Part shown: piece by piece, positions 1-9,360 of the stretch
How the letters are laid out: each line of letters starts with the position of its first letter
How positions within the stretch are numbered: the first letter of the stretch is position 1
Translations under genes and position numbers: made by a program
Notes under the pieces: generated by a model
Databases searched by the model: none
What the model saw: the letters and a program-made list of their open reading frames with translations, nothing else
What the model was told of the DNA's origin: nothing
DNA from: Paludibacter sp.
GTDB taxonomy: Bacteria > Bacteroidota > Bacteroidia > Bacteroidales > Paludibacteraceae
Reading direction: 5' to 3'
Length of the DNA stretch: 64,000 nt
Assembly: GCA_019163375.1 (NCBI GenBank)
Contig: JAFLKK010000001.1
Location: forward strand, 60,183 to 124,182

Positions 1-1133
1 CCGGTTACCGGATCGATGACTGCCACTTCGGTAAATTCATAATTACTGCCAACGGTGGTGCAACGGACTTCGAACGAGTCATCGAAACGGGTTTGTGTCA
101 TTCCAGGGGACGTTTCGGTAAGGCCATATACGCTGGTGATGGTCATAAACATTCTGTCGCACACGCTGCGCATTAATTCGATAGGGCATAATGCACCGGC
201 CATAATTCCGGTTCGTAGTGAGCTCATGTCGAACATGTCGAACATGGGGTGATTAAGCTCTGCTATAAACATAGTGGGTACGCCGTAAACAGCCGTGCAA
301 CGCTCTTTGTGAATGGAAGCAAGCGTGATAAGCGGATCAAACCGTTCCACCATTACATGTGTACAACCGTGGGTTAAGCAGTTCATTGCTGCCAGCACTA
401 CTCCAAAACAGTGAAACATAGGTACACAAATGCAGAGTTTGTCGGCCTGTGTAAACTTCATGTGTTCGCCCGTGAGGTAACCATTATTGGCAATGTTGTG
501 GTGCGAGAGCATTACACCCTTAGGGAATCCCGTTGTGCCAGAGGTATATTGCATGTTTACCACATCCTGACAATCGACAGATTGTTTGATGTTCAGAAAT
601 TCCTCATCGTTCTGATTGCTACCTAACAGCAATAGCTCCGGTGTATTGTACATTCCACGGTGCTTTTCCTGTCCGATATACACCACATTCTTCAGTTGAG
701 GAAATCGATTGCTTTTTAATTGTCCACGTTGTGTTGTTTTCAAATCGGGGAACAGCGAATATACCATCGAAACATAGTCGCTGCCCGAAACTCCATCCGT
801 AATACAAAGCGTATGCATATCAGAGTTTTCGATGATAAATGCAAGTTCATGCTCTTTGTAGTTGGTATTTACGGTTACCGCCACTGCCCCAATTTTGGCA
901 CAGGCATATAAAAATGTCAGCCAATCCGGTACGTTTTGCGCCCAAATACCCACGTGCGCACCTTTGGTAACGCCAATCGACAGAAGTCCTTTGGCCATAT
1001 TATCCACGCGGTCATTAAAAACAGACCAGGTGAATCGTAAGTTACGATCGGAATAAACGATACATTCGTGTTCGGGAGTTGCTGTAGCCCAATGCTCAAG
1101 CCAGTCGCCTAAAGTGTTGTTTGATAATTCCAT
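1..1133 (-). CDS. AMP-dependent acyl-CoA synthetase (ligase), C-terminus cut by window edge
   Basis: An open frame runs from an ATG at 1133 to base 1 without a stop, giving about 377 N-terminal residues. The translation has the adenylate-forming P-loop-like motif [11 protein letters not shown], the later motif YGLTETSP, and the N-terminal pattern WAQNVPDWL common to long/medium-chain fatty acid CoA ligases. These enzymes activate a carboxylic acid with ATP and transfer it to CoA. The C-terminal lid domain lies outside the window, so the substrate cannot be judged. The start lies 7 bases after the stop of the XRE-cupin regulator on the same strand, so the two are probably co-transcribed. Family assignment is firm; substrate is unknown. 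Confidence 0.9.
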   Translation of the reverse strand, partial: MELSNNTLGDWLEHWATATPEHECIVYSDRNLRFTWSVFNDRVDNMAKGLLSIGVTKGAHVGIWAQNVPDWLTFLYACAKIGAVAVTVNTNYKEHELAFIIENSDMHTLCITDGVSGSDYVSMVYSLFPDLKTTQRGQLKSNRFPQLKNVVYIGQEKHRGMYNTPELLLLGSNQNDEEFLNIKQSVDCQDVVNMQYTSGTTGFPKGVMLSHHNIANNGYLTGEHMKFTQADKLCICVPMFHCFGVVLAAMNCLTHGCTHVMVERFDPLITLASIHKERCTAVYGVPTMFIAELNHPMFDMFDMSSLRTGIMAGALCPIELMRSVCDRMFMTITSVYGLTETSPGMTQTRFDDSFEVRCTTVGSNYEFTEVAVIDPVT

Positions 1134-1139
1134 ATTTTA

Positions 1140-1712
1140 TTACATTGGAGTATAAACAACGGCTACAATTTGTGCAGGTTGGTTGGTGGATGCACTAACA
1201 AGGTGGTCAACTATCGAATCGTAGTATATGCTGTCGCCTTTTTGAAGTTCATAGGTTTCTTTGCCATATTGAATTTTTACAGCACCTTGAATCACAAAAA
1301 TAAATTCCTCGCCTTCGTGCGACGAAAGTATAGGTTCGTTGACTGTTGATGGTTGTATGTCAATAAGGAATGGTTCCATGTGCCGACCGGCTTTGCTACC
1401 CGCCAACGAAAAAAAATCGAGATGGGAATTGCTGGTTGAAAGTTGACTGGAGAAAGTAGCCGGTTGGAGCGTTTCAGCCTGACGGTGCACTACAGGGCCA
1501 AGTTCATTGCTGTCGTCCAGAAAGGTTCCCAAACGAACGCCCAGTGCACGCGCAATTTTGATTAATGGAGAAAGTGAAGGTATGTTTTCGCTGTTTTGAA
1601 TCAATTCAATTTGAGCTACAGTTAATCCCGAACCTTCTGCTAATTCTTCAAGGGAGATGTTTTTGTCGGCACATAAAATGCTGATTTTTTTTCCTACTGT
1701 GTTTTTTTTCAT
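1140..1712 (-). CDS. XRE-family transcriptional regulator with C-terminal cupin domain
   Basis: This is a 190-residue protein starting at the ATG at 1712; a longer frame to 1748 would need a TTG start. Residues about 10-65 form a helix-turn-helix (LEELAEGSGLTVAQIELI), and residues about 105-190 form a small cupin barrel with the pattern HEGEEFIFVIQGAV. HTH-cupin proteins of this layout usually sense a small metabolite through the cupin and control a neighbouring catabolic or biosynthetic gene. The acyl-CoA ligase starts 7 bases downstream, so the ligase and itself are the likely targets. The ligand is unknown. Confidence 0.88.
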   Translation of the reverse strand: MKKNTVGKKISILCADKNISLEELAEGSGLTVAQIELIQNSENIPSLSPLIKIARALGVRLGTFLDDSNELGPVVHRQAETLQPATFSSQLSTSNSHLDFFSLAGSKAGRHMEPFLIDIQPSTVNEPILSSHEGEEFIFVIQGAVKIQYGKETYELQKGDSIYYDSIVDHLVSASTNQPAQIVAVVYTPM

Positions 1713-1957
1713 GGTAAATGTAATTAATGCATACTGTTTAATGCACAATTCATAACTATAAGAATGATGAGTATCAGATTACGTTTGATGTGATTATTTT
1801 CACATTTTCTGTCGCAAAAATAGGAATAAAAATTGCATTAAAAAAGGCTTTTGATTGAAATTTATTACAAATTCAATCAAAAGCCTTGTGATTAGAAGTA
1901 AAAATTGGTAGATAATTGAAAATCGTTAGTTTGCTGTGATTTTCAACCTAACACTTT

Positions 1958-3607
1958 TTAGGGTTTTAGTTTTCTTAAATATGCACCGTTTGGCTTAAGA
2001 AGCTCAATGGCAACTTTCAAATCTTTGTCCGTACGCAATGAATATTGAATTTCTCCTTTTTGGAAATAATAGCGTTTGATAATTTCGAGACTTAGTAACT
2101 CGCTGATATCCGACTTGTTTTCGGCAATACTTTTAGTAATGTCAGGAACCAGTTTAGCTTTTAATGCTGCAAATTCCACTTTTGCTATGGTGTCCATGCC
2201 TTCAATTTTGGCAGTTTCAACCAATTCGTTGTAATACTTCTCGGTTTGAGTGGTATACGCAAATTTCTTTTCTACCAAATAGTCCGAGAATGCTTTGAAA
2301 TCTTTATCAGACAACGTAAAATCTGCCGGCGAAGCGATAGTTGGATGTTGTTGAACATACAATGTTGCAAAGTCGAAATAAAGGTTTTGTGCAAAAATAT
2401 AGTACGCAATATTTAATTTCCGATCATCTTTTGTCAGGGAATCAGGAACAATGCCACCACCATCGCGCACTTTGCGCCCGTTGCGGGTTTTGAATTCGGT
2501 AGTCAGACTATCCGGTACGCGCCCCACGCTACCATCTTCGTTTCTGTGACTATAGTCCAGAGCCTGAATACAACGTCCGCTGGGAATATAATATTTGGCA
2601 GTGGTCACTTTTAAATGTCCTCCAAAACCTACAGGTCGGATATTTTGAACCAGCCCTTTGCCAAATGTACGTTCGCCAACAATAACGCCACGATCCAAAT
2701 CCTGAATGGAGCCGGATAAAATTTCGGACGCAGATGCTGAAGAACGATTGGTAAGCACTATCAGTCGTAATTCGGGGAAGATGGGCTCCGATGGTGTTTT
2801 ATAGGTTCTTTCTGCTTCACTATTTTTACCCTTTGTAGTTACCACATCCGTGCCTTTTGGGACAAAATAACCTACTATTTTTACCGCTTCATCAATCAAC
2901 CCACCTCCATTGTTGCGGATATCCAGCACCAGCGATTCAATTTTATGTTGCTTTATCAAGTCAGCCACCGAACTTTTCAATTCAATAGCAGCTCTGTCCG
3001 TAAATTCATTCAAAAGTACATACCCTACTTTGTCGGCCACTTTAGCAGAGTATCCAACAGGGTTGACTTGGATTTTCTCTCTCAGAAATTGTTTCTCAAC
3101 GAATTTCTTTTCGCCCAGTCGTTTTAATTTTAATTTGATAAGCGTGTTTGGTGTGCCTTTTAATTTGGCGCTCACTTCACTCACCGTCAATCCTTCTACT
3201 TTTTGTCCATCTACTTCGATAATCACATCGCCGGCACGTAAATCATTTCGTTGTGCAGGCATGCCTTCATAAGGTTCAGAAATAAGAATTTCCTTGTCCT
3301 TTTTCATTATCATGGCGCCAATACCTGCGTATTCGCCTGTGGTCATAAACTTCAAATCGTCGGTTTCCTCTTCGGGCATGTATACGGTGTACGGATCGAG
3401 TTTGGCAAGCATTTGATCTAGCGTGGTTTTCATTACTTTGTCGTAGTTGAGTGTATCCACGTAAAACATGTCCAGTTCGCGAAATACCGAATTAAAGATG
3501 CTTAAATTTTTGCTAATCCGAAAGCTGCGCTGTTCGGCAGCCGTTGTGGCTGGAAGTGTTGTTGAAAAGCAAACAAGGAATAGGATAAATGAGAATACTT
3601 TTTTCAT
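1958..3607 (-). CDS. S41 family C-terminal processing peptidase with PDZ domain
   Basis: The 549-residue protein begins with a signal peptide (residues 1 to about 24), followed by a PDZ domain (about 90-170) and a tail-specific protease domain. The nucleophile segment SSASASEI places the catalytic serine at about Ser292, and Lys317 in TFGKG fits the Ser/Lys dyad of the CtpA/Prc family. A C-terminal extension of roughly 150 residues follows, as in other Bacteroidetes homologues. It is expected to act in the periplasm, cleaving C-terminal tails of misfolded or precursor proteins. It lies 38 bases downstream of coaD on the same strand and is probably in that operon. Confidence 0.92.
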   Translation of the reverse strand: MKKVFSFILFLVCFSTTLPATTAAEQRSFRISKNLSIFNSVFRELDMFYVDTLNYDKVMKTTLDQMLAKLDPYTVYMPEEETDDLKFMTTGEYAGIGAMIMKKDKEILISEPYEGMPAQRNDLRAGDVIIEVDGQKVEGLTVSEVSAKLKGTPNTLIKLKLKRLGEKKFVEKQFLREKIQVNPVGYSAKVADKVGYVLLNEFTDRAAIELKSSVADLIKQHKIESLVLDIRNNGGGLIDEAVKIVGYFVPKGTDVVTTKGKNSEAERTYKTPSEPIFPELRLIVLTNRSSASASEILSGSIQDLDRGVIVGERTFGKGLVQNIRPVGFGGHLKVTTAKYYIPSGRCIQALDYSHRNEDGSVGRVPDSLTTEFKTRNGRKVRDGGGIVPDSLTKDDRKLNIAYYIFAQNLYFDFATLYVQQHPTIASPADFTLSDKDFKAFSDYLVEKKFAYTTQTEKYYNELVETAKIEGMDTIAKVEFAALKAKLVPDITKSIAENKSDISELLSLEIIKRYYFQKGEIQYSLRTDKDLKVAIELLKPNGAYLRKLKP

Positions 3608-3645
3608 ATATAATAATTTGATAAGCAGTGATGAAAATGATGGAA

Positions 3646-4098
3646 TTAAAGCTTTACATTTGGCGGCAGAAACGCAGTAATGTCTTTGCCAAACGAAATC
3701 AAATCGCGTGTGACAGTTGACGATATAAATGAGTATTCCGTTTCGGTAAAAAGAATAACAGTTTCTATCCCTGTAAGTTTACGATTGGCGTCGGCTATGT
3801 TTCGCTCGTACTCAAAATCGCTTACCGTTCGTAACCCACGTAGTACAAAGTTTGCTTCCACCGACAGTGCAAAATCCACAGTTAGACTGTTGTAAACCTC
3901 CACTTTTACGCGCGGCTCATTTGCAAAAGCCTGGTGGATAATATCCAGACGTTTCTCTATTGTGAAAAGCGTTTTTTTTGATTGATTGTGACCAATGCCA
4001 ATCACTATTTCATCGAAAATGGATAGTCCTCGCAATACAATGCTGTAATGACCTATGGTAAATGGATCGAATGTTCCGGGGAAAATGGCTCTTTTCAT
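3646..4098 (-). CDS. coaD: Phosphopantetheine adenylyltransferase
   Basis: At 150 residues the protein has the usual CoaD length. It shows the nucleotidyltransferase signature GTFDPFTIGH near the N-terminus and the C-terminal ISST motif (FISSTVTRDL) that binds ATP. CoaD adenylates 4'-phosphopantetheine to dephospho-CoA, the penultimate step of coenzyme A synthesis, in the cytoplasm. The ATG at 4098 is unambiguous. The S41 peptidase gene follows at short distance on the same strand. Confidence 0.96.
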   Translation of the reverse strand: MKRAIFPGTFDPFTIGHYSIVLRGLSIFDEIVIGIGHNQSKKTLFTIEKRLDIIHQAFANEPRVKVEVYNSLTVDFALSVEANFVLRGLRTVSDFEYERNIADANRKLTGIETVILFTETEYSFISSTVTRDLISFGKDITAFLPPNVKL

Positions 4099-4296
4099 GT
4101 TGGTTTATGTATGATTGGTTAATTCGTAAATGGTTGATTGGGAATTAGCACTTGCCTCTTAAAGATGTACAAAGATAGAAAAATATAATTTTAGCAGTTA
4201 TGAACGAGGCGATAAGTTTACGATTTTTAGTTTTTCGACGGACAATTTTGAACTTATCGACTATCTTTGTGGATTGAAACGCCTAAATAACAAGAA

Positions 4297-5214
4297 ATGT
4301 CAAACAAAATCGCTCTTGGTTTATTAATGTGGCTGGCTGTTGCCAGCTCAGCATGCTCCATAAATCCAACCACTTCACTTCCTATTCCCTCAAAAGTTAC
4401 ATTTGCAGGACAAACCATTCCGCTGGAAAGAAATGACCTACGCGAACGGTACGACCGTGAGCAAATTGTAATTGCATATAACCATTCGGTTACCACCTTA
4501 CAAATAAAACGAGCCAATAAATTTTTCCCCATCATTGAACCCATTTTGAAGCAATATGGAGTGCCAGACGATTTCAAATACCTGGCAGTGATTGAAAGTA
4601 ATTTGGATCCTCGGGTTCAGTCGGGAGCCGGAGCGGCAGGTCTTTGGCAATTGATGCCTAAAACAGCAGAACAATTGGGGTTGGAGGTGAATGACGAAGT
4701 GGATGAACGTTATCATATCGAAAAATCGACCGTTGCTGCGTGTAAATATTTTAAAAGTGCATACAATAAGTTCAAAGACTGGGCAACGGTAGCTGCTTCG
4801 TACAATGCCGGCATGGGGCGTGTTGGCGAAGAGCAAGATCAACAACAGACTGATGAAGTTGTTGATTTGTATTTAAATCCCGAAACAGGTAGATATATTT
4901 TTCGATTAATAGCGATAAAACAATTTATGGAAAATCCTAAATCGTTTGGATACCAATTTTCTCGAGATGATTTTTATCAGACTGTACGTACCAAAGATGT
5001 AACTGTAAAAGACAGTGTAGGTAACTGGACGACCTGGGCCAAACAAAATGGGATAAGTTATGCTCAATTGAAAGAGTATAATCTTTGGTTGCGCAATCGT
5101 AAGCTGACGAATACGGCAAAAAAAGAATACAAAGTTCAACTGCCTGAAAAGGCGGATTTAATATTCAATAGTACCAAAATAAATATACACAACCCTATGT
5201 GGGTGTTTTTTTAA
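4297..5214 (+). CDS. Membrane-bound/secreted lytic murein transglycosylase (SLT domain)
   Basis: This 305-residue protein has an N-terminal hydrophobic segment ending in SSAC (Cys20), which may be a weak lipobox. The SLT domain spans about residues 78-215, with the catalytic glutamate at Glu100 in AVIESNLDP and the diagnostic GLWQLMPKTA downstream. SYNAG lies in the second half of the domain. The family cleaves the glycan strand of peptidoglycan, forming 1,6-anhydroMurNAc. It is MltD-like, but no LysM domain is visible in the C-terminal 80 residues. A TATCTTTG -7-like element precedes the gene at 4262-4269. Confidence 0.9.
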   Translation: MSNKIALGLLMWLAVASSACSINPTTSLPIPSKVTFAGQTIPLERNDLRERYDREQIVIAYNHSVTTLQIKRANKFFPIIEPILKQYGVPDDFKYLAVIESNLDPRVQSGAGAAGLWQLMPKTAEQLGLEVNDEVDERYHIEKSTVAACKYFKSAYNKFKDWATVAASYNAGMGRVGEEQDQQQTDEVVDLYLNPETGRYIFRLIAIKQFMENPKSFGYQFSRDDFYQTVRTKDVTVKDSVGNWTTWAKQNGISYAQLKEYNLWLRNRKLTNTAKKEYKVQLPEKADLIFNSTKINIHNPMWVFF

Positions 5215-5297
5215 TTTGCAATTTATACTTTAGCGTTCAATCTACCGTTAATTCAGAAAGCACTATTTATTTATATAAACAATTTAAAAATATCTGT

Positions 5298-5969
5298 ATG
5301 AAAAAGTTTTTATTAGTCGCAGCACTTTTGCTGTCTGTTTCGATTACTTATGCTCAGTTTAATTTCGGTATCAAAGCAGGTTATACCTCTTCAATCGGAA
5401 CTAAGAATTTGAGTTCAGTTACATCCGGTGATTATAATTTGAATAATGTTAATTCTGAATTATCCAACGGATTTCATGCCGGCGTTTTTGCTCGCTTTGG
5501 TTTCAGTAAAATGTATTTCCAACCCGAGTTTTTATACGCAATGGGAAAGAAAACGGATCAAATATCATTTCTTGAGACAGTGAATAGCAATGTCGCAACA
5601 ACTTTTAATAAAAATGTAACTGTGAGCACTCTCGATGTTCCATTGCTTCTTGGTTATAAATTGGTAGATTTAAAACTGATGAACCTACGCGTATTTGCAG
5701 GACCAAAACTGCGTTTCAATGCAGGTTCTTCACTTGATTATAATGTGATTACAGCGGGTGGTTCAGTAACAGCTGATCAATTAAAAAGCGATATCAAAGC
5801 TGCTCAACTTGGACTGGAAGCCGGTGTTGGAGTTGATGTTCTTATGTTCACCCTGGATGCTCGTTACAACTTGATTGGCGATATGTATCATACAAAATTG
5901 AATGATCTTACCATCGATAAAATACCAGCCAATACTTTTGTTATTTCACTGGGTTGGAAATTTTTCTGA
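5298..5969 (+). CDS. Outer-membrane beta-barrel protein (PorT-like)
   Basis: I place the start at the ATG at 5298, giving 223 residues with a clear signal peptide (MKKFLLVAALLLSVSITYAQ). An upstream-extended frame has no signal sequence. The mature part alternates hydrophobic and polar residues with aromatic ends (FNFGIKAGYTSS, GVFARFGFS) and finishes with the terminal aromatic strand VISLGWKFF. This fits the outer_membrane_beta-barrel/PorT family common in Bacteroidetes. Specific function is unknown. A strong terminator follows at once. Confidence 0.8.
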   Translation: MKKFLLVAALLLSVSITYAQFNFGIKAGYTSSIGTKNLSSVTSGDYNLNNVNSELSNGFHAGVFARFGFSKMYFQPEFLYAMGKKTDQISFLETVNSNVATTFNKNVTVSTLDVPLLLGYKLVDLKLMNLRVFAGPKLRFNAGSSLDYNVITAGGSVTADQLKSDIKAAQLGLEAGVGVDVLMFTLDARYNLIGDMYHTKLNDLTIDKIPANTFVISLGWKFF

Positions 5970-5993
5970 TCTGATTCTATATTTTATAAAAAT

Positions 5994-6027
5994 GCCCGTT
6001 TCTCACATCGAGAAATGGGCGTTTTTT
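5994..6027 (+). terminator. Rho-independent terminator
   Basis: The arms 5994-6004 and 6010-6020 pair over 11 bases with one G-U pair around a 5-base loop, and T6 follows at 6022-6027. It ends the beta-barrel gene and separates it from argS. Confidence 0.85.
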
Positions 6028-6054
6028 GTTATCAGCACATATCACATATTTTTG

Positions 6055-6062
6055 TATCTTTG
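6055..6062 (+). promoter_or_regulatory. Bacteroidetes -7 element upstream of argS
   Basis: TATCTTTG matches the TAnnTTTG consensus of the Bacteroidetes primary sigma factor and lies 28 bases before the argS ATG. The nearest TTTG upstream (6025-6028) is 26 bases away, longer than the usual 19-21, so the -33 part is weak. Confidence 0.55.
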
Positions 6063-6089
6063 CACTTCGAACAAAATAATGAACTAAAA

Positions 6090-7883
6090 ATGAATTTAGA
6101 AACAACTATTGGAACCGTAGTAGCCCAGGCTGTAGAGACACTTTATGGTTTGAAAATTGAGGCAAATCAAATACAATTACAAAAGACAAAGCGAGAATTT
6201 GAAGGCGAACTTACCGTTGTCATTTTTCCATTTGTAAAAGCTGCACGCAAATCGCCCGAACAAACCGGACAAGAGATTGGCGAGTATTTGCAAAAAAACA
6301 ATCCTGTTGTTTCTGCATTCAACGTTATAAAAGGCTTCCTGAACCTGAGCATTAGTCAAAACTACTGGCTCGAAACATTGGTTCAAATTCATGGCGATGC
6401 TCAATTCGGTATCACACCTGTAACCGATGATTCTCAATTGATGATGATTGAATATTCATCGCCCAATACCAATAAACCGCTTCACCTTGGTCATATCCGC
6501 AATAATTTACTCGGATTCAGTATTGCTGAAATTCAAAAAGCGAATGGTTGGAAAGTAGTGAAAACCAATATTGTAAACGACCGTGGTATTCATATCTGTA
6601 AGTCGATGCTGGCGTGGAAACTGTTTGGCAATGGCGAAACTCCCGAAAGTACCGGTTTGAAAGGCGATCATCTAGTGGGTAAATACTATGTGGTTTTCGA
6701 TAAAGCTTTCAAAGCTGAAATCAAGGAATTGATGGACACCGGAATGAGTGAGGACGATGCGAAAAAATCGGCTCCGCTAATTCTTGAAGCTCAGAAAATG
6801 CTTCTTGCATGGGAGAACAATGATGCTGAAGTGCGCCAGTTGTGGGAAACTATGAACGGATGGGTGTATGCCGGTTTCGACAAAACATACAAACAATTGG
6901 GCGTTGATTTTGATAAAATTTACTACGAATCGGAAACATATCTCGAAGGAAAATCTGAAGTGGAAAGGGGAGAAGCTAACAAAGCTTTCTATCGTCGCGA
7001 AGATGGTTCAGTGTGGGCCGACCTTACAGGTGATGGATTGGATGAGAAATTATTGCTTCGCTCGGATGGCACTTCGGTGTATATGACTCAAGATATTGGT
7101 ACAGCCAAACTTCGTTACAATGACTACCCCATCAATAAAATGGTGTATGTGGTTGGCAACGAACAGAACTATCACTTTCAGGTACTGGCACTTTTGCTCG
7201 ACAAACTTGGCTTTGAATGGGGAAAGAGCTTGGTGCACTTTTCGTACGGTATGGTGGAACTTCCTGAAGGCAAAATGAAGAGCCGCGAAGGTACTGTAGT
7301 GGATGCTGACGATTTGATGGAAGAAATGATAGACACAGCTCGTGAAACATCACAAGAATTGGGTAAACTGGATAATTGCACACCGGAAGAAATTGAGACA
7401 ATTGCCCGCATGGTGGGACTTGGGTCGTTGAAATACTTTATTCTGAAGGTGGATCCACGTAAAAATATGACCTTTAATCCAAAGGAATCGATTGATTTCA
7501 ATGGAAATACAGGACCGTTTATTCAATACACGCACGCTCGTATCAAGTCGGTGTTGCGCAAAGCGGCAGACCAGGGTATCGACTTTACTTCGCTTAAAGA
7601 TACCAACCTGAGCGTGTCGGAAAAAGAAAGTTACCTTATTCAATTGCTCACCGAGTTCCCGGCGGTTGTTCGTCAATCGGGAGAGGAATTTAGTCCTGCG
7701 TTGATTGCTAACTATATCTACGATCTGGTGAAAGAATACAATCAGTTCTATCATGATTTTACAATTTTGAAAGAAGAAAACGAAGCCTTGAAACAATTCA
7801 GACTGGTATTGTCGGAATCTACGGCTACGATCATCAAAACTGGAATGAAATTATTGGGCATCGAAGTTCCTGAAAGAATGTAA
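6090..7883 (+). CDS. argS: Arginyl-tRNA synthetase
   Basis: The 597-residue class I aminoacyl-tRNA synthetase starts at the ATG at 6090; the frame upstream runs into the terminator and promoter and is not coding. An N-terminal Arg-tRNA-synthetase domain (residues 1 to about 105) precedes the catalytic core with HLGH at residues 132-135 (the HIGH motif) and KMKSREGT as the KMSKS counterpart. The C-terminal DALR anticodon-binding domain ends at MKLLGIEVPERM. It charges tRNA-Arg in the cytoplasm. Length and motifs are normal. Confidence 0.97.
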   Translation: MNLETTIGTVVAQAVETLYGLKIEANQIQLQKTKREFEGELTVVIFPFVKAARKSPEQTGQEIGEYLQKNNPVVSAFNVIKGFLNLSISQNYWLETLVQIHGDAQFGITPVTDDSQLMMIEYSSPNTNKPLHLGHIRNNLLGFSIAEIQKANGWKVVKTNIVNDRGIHICKSMLAWKLFGNGETPESTGLKGDHLVGKYYVVFDKAFKAEIKELMDTGMSEDDAKKSAPLILEAQKMLLAWENNDAEVRQLWETMNGWVYAGFDKTYKQLGVDFDKIYYESETYLEGKSEVERGEANKAFYRREDGSVWADLTGDGLDEKLLLRSDGTSVYMTQDIGTAKLRYNDYPINKMVYVVGNEQNYHFQVLALLLDKLGFEWGKSLVHFSYGMVELPEGKMKSREGTVVDADDLMEEMIDTARETSQELGKLDNCTPEEIETIARMVGLGSLKYFILKVDPRKNMTFNPKESIDFNGNTGPFIQYTHARIKSVLRKAADQGIDFTSLKDTNLSVSEKESYLIQLLTEFPAVVRQSGEEFSPALIANYIYDLVKEYNQFYHDFTILKEENEALKQFRLVLSESTATIIKTGMKLLGIEVPERM

Positions 7884-7884
7884 C

Positions 7885-7935
7885 TAGTTACGAGGATTTA
7901 GTTAGAGGCTTGCCTGCAGTAGGCAGGTTACGAGT
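7885..7935. repeat. Short intergenic inverted/direct repeat after argS
   Basis: The 8-mer GTTACGAG occurs twice about 40 bases apart. Between the copies lies a small palindrome, TGCCT-gcagt-AGGCA. It looks like a degenerate extragenic repeat unit; no function is apparent, and it lacks a T-tract, so it is not an obvious terminator. Confidence 0.4.
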
Positions 7936-8058
7936 ACCAGTGGCCGATACTTATCCTCTGAAAGCAATTGCGAAAACATATTGATATAAATTTATAGTGT
8001 TCAATATCTAAAATAAAACAAAGATAATTCTCAAGTGTATAATCTAATTTTATAGTGC

Positions 8059-9201
8059 ATGAAAAAAGTTTACCATCTATTGTTTTCCTTAGTTGTCGTT
8101 CTGATAGTGAGCAGTTGCTCTTCGGGTAATAAAGCTTACAAACAGGGCGATTATTTCAAAGCCTGTCAGGAGTCGATTGACAGATTGCGATCCAATCCGA
8201 AAAATGAGAAAGCTGCCTATGTGCTGACAAGTTCTTATCCGCTGGCTCAGCAAACTGCCGAGCGTACTGTTCAGAATGCGGAATTGGCTAATCAGACTGA
8301 TAAGTATGATGTTATTGTTTATCAATATGAACGTTTGAATCAATTGGCGAATGATATCTATCGCTGCCCAAAAGCATTGGAATTAATTCCTCGCCCTAAA
8401 GAATATGTTAGCGAATTGGGAGCTGTAAAACAACTGGCTGCCGAACAAGCATACAATTTAGGCTTGAAAGCTTTCGATTATGATACTATGGATCAGGCAC
8501 GCGTAGCCTATCAGTATTTTCAGAATGCCAACAGATATGTACCGGGTTATAAAGATGTATTGCGCAAAATAGAGGATGCACGTTACGAGGCTACCTTACG
8601 TGTAATCGTTCAAAAACCGTTTACTAGTAATAAATATCAGTACTCGGCCGACTTTTTCTATACGAATTTGATTTCGGAGATGAGTCAGAATGCTCAAAAT
8701 CGTTTTGTGCGTTTTTATACCGAAGAGGAAGCGCAAAGTATCAAAATGCGCAATCCACACCAATTTATAGCTTTGAATTTCGAAGATTTCTCTATTGGAA
8801 ATATCAAGGAAACAGTTAATTCAAAGGAGGTGTCGCGCGACAGTGTGGTGGTAGGAAAAGTAAAAGTGGAAGGTAAAGAATACAATGCCTACAGCACTGT
8901 GAAAGCGCAATTGAACATGCATCGTCGCGAGATTTTGTCGGGTGGTATCCTTAGTTTGCGGATTGTGGATGCTCAGAATAATCGTGTCATTCAACAACGC
9001 AACTTTACAGGTGAGTATGTTTGGGGAACTAGCTGGGCAAACTTCAAAGGTGACGATAGAGCGCTTACCAACGACCAAAAACGGTTGTGCAACCAACAAG
9101 CGCAATTGCCACCACCCCAACAAGACTTGTTTATCGAATTTACTAAGCCAATTTATACGCAGGCTGTTCAGTATGTGCGGTCGGCTTATTCGAGATACTA
9201 A
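8059..9201 (+). CDS. Lipoprotein of unknown function
   Basis: The 380-residue protein has a lipoprotein signal ending in LIVSSC (Cys at about residue 20), so it should be acylated and membrane-attached in the periplasm or outer membrane. Residues about 25-170 are helix-rich, with a tetratricopeptide-like start (AYKQGDYFKACQESIDRL). The second half is more beta-rich. I do not recognise a named family. It stands alone, with a terminator directly downstream. Confidence 0.75.
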   Translation: MKKVYHLLFSLVVVLIVSSCSSGNKAYKQGDYFKACQESIDRLRSNPKNEKAAYVLTSSYPLAQQTAERTVQNAELANQTDKYDVIVYQYERLNQLANDIYRCPKALELIPRPKEYVSELGAVKQLAAEQAYNLGLKAFDYDTMDQARVAYQYFQNANRYVPGYKDVLRKIEDARYEATLRVIVQKPFTSNKYQYSADFFYTNLISEMSQNAQNRFVRFYTEEEAQSIKMRNPHQFIALNFEDFSIGNIKETVNSKEVSRDSVVVGKVKVEGKEYNAYSTVKAQLNMHRREILSGGILSLRIVDAQNNRVIQQRNFTGEYVWGTSWANFKGDDRALTNDQKRLCNQQAQLPPPQQDLFIEFTKPIYTQAVQYVRSAYSRY

Positions 9202-9230
9202 TTCCATAGGTAAGAGGTAAAAAAAATAGA

Positions 9231-9267
9231 AAAGCGTCCGGCGGATTTAATTCGTCGGACGCTTTTT
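9231..9267. terminator. Bidirectional terminator between convergent genes
   Basis: AAGCGTCCGGCG pairs with CGTCGGACGCTT (one G-U) around a 9-base loop, flanked by A-rich and T-rich tracts. It serves the lipoprotein gene on the plus strand and probably also the DUF2723 gene, which ends at 9361 on the minus strand. Confidence 0.85.
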
Positions 9268-9360
9268 GGTAAACTATGTTCCCTCGTTCCTCATATGTTT
9301 TAAGCATGGATGATACTTTATGTCCTTAGTACAGAAGCAAATCAATGTCCTCTGTCCACC